9,446 nt of DNA, from NCBI GenBank assembly GCA_003517845.1, contig DOZU01000033.1:1-9446 (forward strand). Reading direction: 5' to 3'. This DNA is from Clostridiales bacterium (GTDB lineage Bacteria > Bacillota > Sulfobacillia > UBA995). The position numbers and the translations under genes are program-made. Below are positions 1-5,559 of this stretch, in pieces; position 1 is the first letter of the stretch, and every line of letters begins with the position of its first letter. The notes beneath the pieces are model-generated. The model did no database searches, was not told the DNA's origin, and worked only from the letters and a program-made list of their open reading frames with translations.

Positions 1-311
1 TCATCGGCGATCCCGGCGGCCAGTTTGCCCATGATGTTCGCGGTCGCCGGCGCGATCAGCACAAGCTCGGCCCGATCCGCCAGGGCGACGTGTTCGATGC
101 TCCAGCGCCGCGGCTCGGCGAAGAGGTCGGTCGCGACCGGATTGCCGGATACTGCCTGGAACGTCATCGGGCTGACCAGACGGGTTGCCGACGCGGTCAT
201 GATGACGTGGACATCCGCGCCTAGCCGGGTCAACCGGCTGACGATCTCCGCTGCCTTGTAAGCGGCGATGCCGCCCGTGACCCCCACCAGGACCGTCCTG
301 CCCTGGAGCAT
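1..311 (-). CDS. coaBC: CoaBC (phosphopantothenoylcysteine decarboxylase / phosphopantothenate-cysteine ligase), N-terminal part
   Basis: Cytoplasmic bifunctional coenzyme A biosynthesis enzyme. The N-terminal CoaC half is an FMN flavoprotein that decarboxylates 4'-phosphopantothenoylcysteine; the CoaB half, which makes that compound, lies beyond the left edge. Only 103 codons are visible. They begin MLQGRTVLVGVTGGIAAYKA, the classic flavoprotein start with the FMN-binding GVTGGIAAYK loop at about residues 10-19. They continue with an IEHVALAD segment whose His74 aligns with the catalytic His75 of E. coli Dfp, and end in PATANIMGKLAAGIAD (about 88-103), the family's PASAN-type motif. The ATG at 309-311 is the first possible start, because an in-frame TGA lies at 321-323. 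A GAAGGG sits only 1 nt upstream, so the ribosome site is poor. A 100-nt gap separates it from the oxidoreductase gene upstream. The usual partners gmk and rpoZ are not next to it here. The open frame runs off the window and is read in a different frame from a longer spurious ORF over the same bases. Confidence 0.95.
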   Translation of the reverse strand, partial: MLQGRTVLVGVTGGIAAYKAAEIVSRLTRLGADVHVIMTASATRLVSPMTFQAVSGNPVATDLFAEPRRWSIEHVALADRAELVLIAPATANIMGKLAAGIAD

Positions 312-411
312 GCCCTTCGATCACCGCCCCGTCCCCGTCGCATCACGGCACGGCAGGTTTCTGCGCCCGGCGGACCTTCTCCTCCCGGAGGCTTCGGGTC
401 GGCAGGGAGCC

Positions 412-1986
412 TCATTCCTGGAGCATCTTGGCCAGAGCATGCCCGGATGCGCCGGTCACCCCGGGGCCCGGGTGGGTGGAGGCGCCGTTCAGGTAGAGGC
501 GGCGTATCGGCGTGCGGTAGCGCGACCAGCCGGCCAGCGGCCGGAAGATGAAGGCCTGGTCGGGCTCGAAACTGCCGGCGGCGGGATCTCCCTGCACCAG
601 ATTCGGGTTCAGGCGCTCGAGGTCGACCGGCGACAGGACGTGGCGAGCCTCGATCAGGCCCTCCAGCCCCGGGCAGTACGGCCGGAGGATGCTGATGACC
701 CGATCGGCGTATACCTCCTTGACCTGGTCCCAGGAGCGACCGGCGATCGCCCCTGCAGCATCCCCGCGGATGACGTAGGGCGCCGGGTTGGCCGTGACCC
801 ACAGGATGTGCTTGCCGGGGGGCGCCCGCCGTGGATCCAGCACGGTTGGTTGGCCGACGGCCACTGCCGGGGCGGCCGGCAAGTGGTCATGAGTCGCTTC
901 ATGGTGCGCCCGGGCCAAATCGGCCATGGAGGGTGCGATGTGCAGCAAGGCAGCGGACTGGGACTCAGCGTCGCCTGACCAGCGCGGCCGTGCGGACAAG
1001 GCAAGCTCGATCCGGAAGATCGACAGCCCGTAGCGGTAACGGGATACAAGGGTGACGAATTCCCGGGGGAGGTGTTCGGCGCCCACCAGTTGCAGGAAGA
1101 GACGGGTCGGTGGGAGCCCGGCGATCACCGCCCGCCGAGCCTCGACGGTCGTCCCGTCCGTAAGCTGGACGCCCATGGCAGTGCGCCGGCGCACGACAAC
1201 CCGGGCCACGTCGCGTCCGAGGTGGATCTCTCCCCCCAGTGCCCGGAGATGACCCGACATGGCCCCGGCCAAAGCGGCCATCCCGCCTTCGGGCACGGCG
1301 ATGCCGGCCGCGGAGTCCATCGCCATCCCCAGGTAGATCAAGGCCGCCAGGGCGCTGCCCGGCGTATCGGGACCCGCGCCCCCCAGTCGCGCCGCCAGGT
1401 GGATCAGCCAGGCCCGAACCCGGGGGTGCTCGAAACATTCTCCCGCCAGGTGGCGCGGGGACAAGAGCGCCAGGCGCAGGAACCGGACGGCACCGCGGGG
1501 GCCGAGGAGGGCCCGGATCCGCAGGGCGCGCCATGCGGTCGCTGCCGACGGCGGAGGGGCATCCATGAAGCCGGCGAGTTGCTCCCGCACCCGCCGGTAA
1601 GTCAAGTAAAGTCGGCGGCAACTCTCCGCATCGGCCTTGGAGTGCCTGCCGATGCTGGCCAAAGTCGCCGATAGACGGTCGCACAGCAACACGCCGTCGC
1701 CGTCGGGGAAGAGGCTGGCGGCGGGTATGGCAGCCCGGCGGAAGGCAAGCCCGTGCCGTCCCCAGTCCTCTTTGAACTCGCGGTAGGCGGGGGATAGGAA
1801 CAGGAGGTGGACGAAACACGGCATCAGGTCATGGTGGAAACCAGGCAGCGTTGCCGGGGCCGTCAAGAGACAGCCGCCGGCATGTTGTCCACGCTCAAAA
1901 ATCGCGACTTTCCACCCGGCCCGGGCAAGATAGCTGGCGGCCACCAGGTTATGATGCCCGGCTCCAATCAGGATGGCGTCGTACAA
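412..1986 (-). CDS. Phytoene desaturase/PYROXD2-like FAD-dependent oxidoreductase
   Basis: A 524-residue flavoprotein of the CrtI/PYROXD2-like NAD(P)/FAD oxidoreductase superfamily. It opens with a Rossmann dinucleotide-binding motif, GAGHHNLVAASYLARAGWKV (8-27), followed by the acidic residue Glu31 that normally contacts the FAD ribose, and a GGCLLT stretch (37-42). Near the C-terminus, LNGASTHPGPGVTGASG (499-515) is the family's second FAD-binding motif. The middle (about 90-480) is variable and holds the substrate region. The substrate cannot be told: carotenoid desaturation is one possibility, but no crtB or other carotenoid gene is nearby, and members with unknown substrates are common. 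The TTG start at 1984-1986 places the FAD motif at the usual distance from the N-terminus and has GAAGGG 8 nt upstream. The first 19 nt overlap the end of the small gene upstream, suggesting translational coupling. The variant HHN in place of the commoner HNG in the glycine-rich loop is mildly unusual. Confidence 0.85.
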   Translation of the reverse strand: MYDAILIGAGHHNLVAASYLARAGWKVAIFERGQHAGGCLLTAPATLPGFHHDLMPCFVHLLFLSPAYREFKEDWGRHGLAFRRAAIPAASLFPDGDGVLLCDRLSATLASIGRHSKADAESCRRLYLTYRRVREQLAGFMDAPPPSAATAWRALRIRALLGPRGAVRFLRLALLSPRHLAGECFEHPRVRAWLIHLAARLGGAGPDTPGSALAALIYLGMAMDSAAGIAVPEGGMAALAGAMSGHLRALGGEIHLGRDVARVVVRRRTAMGVQLTDGTTVEARRAVIAGLPPTRLFLQLVGAEHLPREFVTLVSRYRYGLSIFRIELALSARPRWSGDAESQSAALLHIAPSMADLARAHHEATHDHLPAAPAVAVGQPTVLDPRRAPPGKHILWVTANPAPYVIRGDAAGAIAGRSWDQVKEVYADRVISILRPYCPGLEGLIEARHVLSPVDLERLNPNLVQGDPAAGSFEPDQAFIFRPLAGWSRYRTPIRRLYLNGASTHPGPGVTGASGHALAKMLQE

Positions 1987-2342
1987 GGCGGCAACCCTTC
2001 GGGCGGGCGGTCCGAGCCGATCATCTCCTCGGGCTCATCAACCGGTTGAAAGTCCTCCCGGTGCTCGTATACGGGGATGCCGCAGTTCGGGCAGGTTATA
2101 TCCGGATAGCCCTCTTCGTCCTCGGGCAGTAGCCCTTCTTCTACCTGTGCCAGGTCGGCGTCCATCATCTCAATATAGCTCTGCAGCTCTGCGTGGGAAT
2201 CTGACATCTCGTCCAGCCGCGAGGCCACAGTATCGAGGATCTCCAGCATGCCCCCGAGCACCCGCGAACCGGACGACCCGTCATCCGGTTTCAGGCCGGC
2301 GCTCAGTCCCTGAAGATACCGGACCCGTTCCTTGAGGTTCAC
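1968..2342 (-). CDS. CD1247 N-terminal domain-like small protein (coiled coil plus CPNCG)
   Basis: A 124-residue acidic protein resembling the CD1247 N-terminal-domain family, found next to efp in many Clostridia; its function is not known. It starts MNLKERVRYLQGLSAGL, the typical opening of this family. A long amphipathic, probably coiled-coil helix follows (about 31-72), then an acidic stretch and a CPNCG knuckle (Cys84, Cys87). Family members I recall carry two such knuckles forming a zinc ribbon. Here only one CxxC is seen, with a lone Cys120 in a proline-rich tail, so the metal site may be incomplete or formed by dimerisation. The GTG start (2340-2342) is set by a GGAGG at 2350-2354 with 7-nt spacing. 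The last 19 nt overlap the start of the downstream FAD oxidoreductase gene. The gap to efp is 69 nt and carries promoter-like and inverted-repeat sequence. Confidence 0.8.
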   Translation of the reverse strand: MNLKERVRYLQGLSAGLKPDDGSSGSRVLGGMLEILDTVASRLDEMSDSHAELQSYIEMMDADLAQVEEGLLPEDEEGYPDITCPNCGIPVYEHREDFQPVDEPEEMIGSDRPPEGLPPCTTPS

Positions 2343-2352
2343 GTGGCACCCT

Positions 2353-2391
2353 CCCCCGGGGATGTCCCCCGCTATTATGCGTCCCCGGGGG
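2353..2391 (-). promoter_or_regulatory. GC-rich inverted repeat touching a ribosome binding site
   Basis: On the minus strand a 9-nt arm CCCCCGGGG (2391-2383) and its exact complement CCCCGGGGG (2361-2353) flank a 21-nt loop. The 3' arm runs directly into, and shares bases with, the GGGGGAGGG ribosome binding site of the downstream small gene. Folding would be expected to reduce access to that site. There is no following T-run, so an intrinsic terminator is unlikely. A regulatory role is inference; in GC-rich DNA short C/G repeats can arise by chance, and each arm is itself nearly self-complementary. Confidence 0.35.
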
Positions 2392-2400
2392 TCGCTTCAA
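2374..2400 (-). promoter_or_regulatory. Possible sigma-70-type promoter upstream of the CD1247-like gene
   Basis: The minus strand reads TTGAAG (2400-2395), a 15-nt spacer, then CATAAT (2379-2374). These match 4 of 6 and 5 of 6 consensus -35 and -10 positions. This is one of the few A/T-rich spots in the region and lies in the efp to CD1247-like gap. A start of transcription near 2366 would leave a short leader before the GTG codon. The spacer is shorter than the usual 17 nt, so the call is tentative. If real, it would give the small gene, the FAD oxidoreductase and perhaps coaBC expression independent of efp. Confidence 0.3.
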
Positions 2401-2411
2401 CCGCGGCCGGT

Positions 2412-2969
2412 TCAGGCCCGCTCGACGTACATGCCCGTCCGCGTGTCGACGCGGAGCACATCGCCCACATCGATGAAGAACGGGACCTGCACCACCAGTC
2501 CCGTTTCCAGGCGGGCAGGCTTCCCTCCGCCCGCCGCGGTGTCGCCCCGCACGCCGGGATCGGTCTCCGCGACCGCCAGTTCGACGACGTTGGGCAGTTC
2601 AACCCCCAGCGCCGTGGCCTCATGAAATACTATGTGGAGGGTCAAGTTCTCTTTCAGGTAGCGCAAGGCGTCTCTGAGCTGATCGCGAGTCAGGACGAAC
2701 TGCTCGTAAGTCTCGGTGTCCATGAAGGTGAACTCATCGCCCAGCCCGTAAAGGTATTGCACTTCCCGCCGGTCGAGCCGCGCGCGCGGCAGCTTCTCAC
2801 CGGCCCGGAAGGTTTTCTCCATCACCTGTCCCGTCCGCACGTTCTTGAGACGCGTGCGGACGAAGGCAGAGCCCTTGCCGGGTTTGACGTGCTGGAAGTC
2901 AACTACTGACCAGACGGCGCCCTCGAACTCGATGGTGACGCCGGTGCGCAAGTCGTTGGTCGAGATCAT
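2412..2969 (-). CDS. efp: Translation elongation factor P
   Basis: EF-P binds ribosomes stalled on consecutive prolines, between the P and E sites, and promotes peptide bond formation. The 185-residue product has the normal bacterial length and three-domain layout: an N-terminal KOW-like domain (about 1-63), and two OB-fold domains (about 66-128 and 130-185). The C-terminal signature region contains DVLRVDTRTGMYVERA. The domain I loop is HVKPGKGSAFVRTRLKN with Lys32 at its tip, the residue that is post-translationally modified in lysine-type EF-Ps (beta-lysyl in E. coli, 5-aminopentanol in Bacillus). No modification enzyme is encoded in the window. The ATG at 2967-2969 has a strong GGAGG (2978-2982) with 8-nt spacing, 28 nt after the peptidase stop. 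The order peptidase, efp, CD1247-like protein is a recurring Firmicutes arrangement. Confidence 0.97.
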   Translation of the reverse strand: MISTNDLRTGVTIEFEGAVWSVVDFQHVKPGKGSAFVRTRLKNVRTGQVMEKTFRAGEKLPRARLDRREVQYLYGLGDEFTFMDTETYEQFVLTRDQLRDALRYLKENLTLHIVFHEATALGVELPNVVELAVAETDPGVRGDTAAGGGKPARLETGLVVQVPFFIDVGDVLRVDTRTGMYVERA

Positions 2970-2997
2970 CGCCGGATCCTCCCGCGGAGCGACAAAG

Positions 2998-4080
2998 TCA
3001 CAGGATCTTCAGTTCCCGCGGAAAGTTGGACAGCCGCTCCGCGCCATCCGACCGCAGCACAACCAGGTCTTCGATGCGCACGCCCCCCCACCCGGGCAGG
3101 TAGACGCCAGGCTCGAGCGTGACCACGCAGCCTTCGGGCAGGGCTGCGTCCCCGGTCAGGGACAGCCTCGGGCCCTCGTGGACCGCCAACCCCACGCCGT
3201 GCCCCAGGCCGTGACCGAAATGCTCGCCATAGCCCCGCTCTTCAATGACCGACCTGGCCAGCCCATCGGCGTCCTTGCCGGTCATGCCCGGCCGTAGACC
3301 TTCGAGCGCCGCCGTCTGGGCCGCCAACACCACCTCATATACTTCCCGTTGCCGCGCGTCCGCGCGCCCGATGGCGAAGGTGCGGGTGAGGTCGCTGCAA
3401 TATCCCTGGTACTGGACTCCCAGGTCCAGAGTCACCAGATCGCCCTCCTCCATGACCCGCAGCGATGGCCGGCCGTGGGGGAGAGAGGAACGCGGGCCGG
3501 ACACGACGATGATCTCGAAGGCCGCGCCGGCCCCTCGCCGCTTCATCGCGAACTCCAGGGCTATCGCCACTTCGCGCTCGGTGACGCCCGGACGGAGCAG
3601 GTGCAGGTGGTCATCCAGCACCTCGTCAGCCATGGCGGCGGCTTGCCGGATCAGGTCCAGTTCTTCAGCTTCCTTGATGATCCGGACCCCTTCCACCAGT
3701 CCCTCGGTCGGGACGAGCGTGATCCCTTCCAGGGCCGACTGCAGTCGCTGGTGCATCCCGACGGTCACGTTCTCTTTCTCGAACCCGATGCGGGCGGCAC
3801 CCGTGGCCTGGACGACTTCTTTCATCGCCGGCAGCGGATCGGTCCCGTGGCGCACGATGCGACTGCCCGGGGCTTCCGCGGCCGCCTGCTCCACGTACCG
3901 GCCGTCGGTGATCAGCACCAGCTCCGTGGCCGTCAAGACCGACATGCCCCACGAACCGGTGAATCCGGTCAGGTAACGCCGATTCTCGGGGGTGGTGACC
4001 ACCAGCGCCTCCACCTCCGGCCGGCACGCCAAGACCTTATCGAGCACGCGGGACCGCCGTCCCCCTGAAGCTTCCGTCAT
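2998..4080 (-). CDS. Xaa-Pro aminopeptidase/dipeptidase family (M24B) metallopeptidase
   Basis: Cytoplasmic M24 'pita-bread' metallopeptidase that removes N-terminal residues preceding proline; aminopeptidase versus dipeptidase activity cannot be told from sequence. With the chosen start it has 360 residues: a creatinase N-domain (about 10-130, containing ENRRYLTGFTGSWG) and a catalytic domain (about 140-355). All five expected metal ligands are visible: Asp219 in TLDLG, Asp230 in YCSDLTRT, His294 in HGLGHGVGLAVHE, Glu323 in TLEPGVY and Glu337 in VRIEDLVV. The His region fits the M24B signature. The ATG at 4078-4080 is chosen because GGAGG at 4088-4092 lies 7 nt upstream and the protein then begins like its relatives. 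An in-frame TTG at 4132-4134 would add 18 residues unlike the family, although it too has a purine-rich site 3 nt upstream. It lies 67 nt after lpdA and 28 nt before efp. Confidence 0.93.
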   Translation of the reverse strand: MTEASGGRRSRVLDKVLACRPEVEALVVTTPENRRYLTGFTGSWGMSVLTATELVLITDGRYVEQAAAEAPGSRIVRHGTDPLPAMKEVVQATGAARIGFEKENVTVGMHQRLQSALEGITLVPTEGLVEGVRIIKEAEELDLIRQAAAMADEVLDDHLHLLRPGVTEREVAIALEFAMKRRGAGAAFEIIVVSGPRSSLPHGRPSLRVMEEGDLVTLDLGVQYQGYCSDLTRTFAIGRADARQREVYEVVLAAQTAALEGLRPGMTGKDADGLARSVIEERGYGEHFGHGLGHGVGLAVHEGPRLSLTGDAALPEGCVVTLEPGVYLPGWGGVRIEDLVVLRSDGAERLSNFPRELKIL

Positions 4081-4147
4081 GCCCCGACCTCCCTCCCCAA
4101 CCACGGCAAGCTGCTTTCGGGGCGGCACCGGCAATTTCCTCCCCGCC

Positions 4148-5542
4148 TCAGTTCCGCCTGATCATGTGGATCGCTTCGCCGGACAGGCCGTGCGCGGCTT
4201 CCAGGATCGCTTCCGAGAAGGTGGGATGGGCGAAGCCGGCATCTGCCAGGTCCTCGGCGCGCGCTCCCAGTTGCAGGGCGATGGCGGCCTCGTGGATCAG
4301 GTCCGTCGCATGGGGACCGAGTATGTGGCAGCCGAGCAGCTTGCCGCTGTCCGCGTCGGCCAGGAGCTTGACCATCCCGTCCGTCTCGCCTGAGGCCACG
4401 GCGCGGCCGTTGGCGGCAAAGGCGAAGCGCGAGACCTTGATTTCACCCCGAGCACGGGCTTCTGCTTCGGACAGGCCTACGCTGGCGGCCTCGGGGATGG
4501 AGAATACGGCGGCAGGCACGACCCGATAGTTCATCTCCCGGTGCCGTCCGAAGATGTTGTCCATCGCCACCAGTCCCTGAGCGGAGGCAACCGAGGCCAG
4601 GAAGTACCGGCCGGTCACGTCGCCGATGGCCCAAATCCCCGGCACCGAGGTCTGCATCCGCGCATTCACCTCAATGCCCCCCGCGCCATGCTTCACGCCC
4701 AGGGAGTCGAGGTCGATGCCCCCGAAGTCGGGAACCCGGCCCATGGCCACCAGCACCTCATCCGCCGGGAACTCCAGCGGGCCGCCCTCCCCGTCCGCCT
4801 GCACCAGTCTGCCCCCGCCGCTCAACTCGCGGATGTCCTTGATGAATACTCCGGTGGTCACGGTGATGCCCTTCCGCTTGAGGATGGGCAGAAGGCGTTT
4901 GCCAAGCTCCTCATCCACCGGCGGCAGGATCTTGGGCGTGCGCTTGATCATCTGCACCTTGCTGCCAAACTCGGAGTAAATGCAGGCAAACTCCACGCCC
5001 AGCACCCCGCCGCCGATGATCAGCAGGCGTTCGGGAATCCGCCGGGGAGCGAGCGCGTCATCGCTGGAGATGGTGAGCGAGAGCGCCGCCGGCGAGACCG
5101 GCGGCGTCTGGGGCCGCGAACCCGTGGCCAGCACCACGTCCCGCGCGACCAGCGTCTCCCGGCCGCCGCCGTTCAGTTCCACCTCCACTTTCAGGCCTGG
5201 CAACACCCGGGCCCGACCGGCAAACACCTCCACCCCGTTGGCCTTGAGCAGCGCCTTCACCCCGTCGGTTAGCTGGCGTACTGCCGCCTCCTTGTGGGCC
5301 AGCACGAGCGGCAAGTCAAGTTCGGACTCGGGGATGCGCACCCCGAACGCGCCGGCCCGACGGCTCTGCCCGTAGACTTCAGCGCTCGTCACCAGCGCCT
5401 TGGTGGGGATGCAGCCCCGGTTCAAGCAACAGCCGCCGAGCCTATCCGCCTCCACCAGGGCGATCTTCCCGCCTCGCTGCGCTCCACGGATGGCCGCCAC
5501 ATAACCGCCCGGGCCACCGCCGATCACGATCACGTCGTACAA
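4148..5542 (-). CDS. lpdA: Dihydrolipoyl dehydrogenase (E3 / glycine cleavage L-protein)
   Basis: FAD disulfide oxidoreductase that reoxidises dihydrolipoyl groups with NAD+. Here it is probably the L-protein of the glycine cleavage system, given gcvPB and lipoylation genes just upstream. It has 464 residues, standard for the family. Features in order: FAD motif GGGPGGYVAA (8-17), redox-active disulfide CLNRGC (Cys39, Cys44), NAD motif GGGVLGVEFA (177-186), second FAD motif WAIGDV (304-309, Asp308), and the C-terminal catalytic His439-Glu444 pair in AHPTFSE. The residue before Cys39 is Cys38 where most homologues have Thr, giving two adjacent cysteines. The start is TTG at 5540-5542, supported by GGAGGGG (5552-5558) 9 nt upstream and by the MYDVIVIGGGPGGY opening. 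Only 17 nt separate it from the stop of the radical SAM-ligase fusion, so the genes are very likely cotranscribed. Confidence 0.96.
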   Translation of the reverse strand: MYDVIVIGGGPGGYVAAIRGAQRGGKIALVEADRLGGCCLNRGCIPTKALVTSAEVYGQSRRAGAFGVRIPESELDLPLVLAHKEAAVRQLTDGVKALLKANGVEVFAGRARVLPGLKVEVELNGGGRETLVARDVVLATGSRPQTPPVSPAALSLTISSDDALAPRRIPERLLIIGGGVLGVEFACIYSEFGSKVQMIKRTPKILPPVDEELGKRLLPILKRKGITVTTGVFIKDIRELSGGGRLVQADGEGGPLEFPADEVLVAMGRVPDFGGIDLDSLGVKHGAGGIEVNARMQTSVPGIWAIGDVTGRYFLASVASAQGLVAMDNIFGRHREMNYRVVPAAVFSIPEAASVGLSEAEARARGEIKVSRFAFAANGRAVASGETDGMVKLLADADSGKLLGCHILGPHATDLIHEAAIALQLGARAEDLADAGFAHPTFSEAILEAAHGLSGEAIHMIRRN

Positions 5543-5559
5543 AGCCTACCACCCCTCCG

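Noticed and set aside
1..324. 107-codon minus-strand frame starting at 324
   Set aside because: Its translation is Gly/Arg-rich noise. The adjacent frame starting at 311 gives an unmistakable CoaBC N-terminus and stays open to the edge.
312..411. Small gene or regulatory element in the 100-nt gap before coaBC
   Set aside because: A GGGAGGAGAAGG stretch looks like a ribosome site, but no start codon follows at a usable distance, and no stable hairpin or convincing promoter is seen.
2353..2391. Intrinsic terminator after efp
   Set aside because: The inverted repeat is GC-rich but has a 21-nt loop and no following T-run on the transcribed strand, and it merges into a ribosome binding site.
3245..3976. 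Long plus-strand open frame opposite the M24 peptidase
   Set aside because: It gives a low-complexity Ser/Arg/Thr-rich translation with no motif, while the opposite strand has all five peptidase metal ligands.
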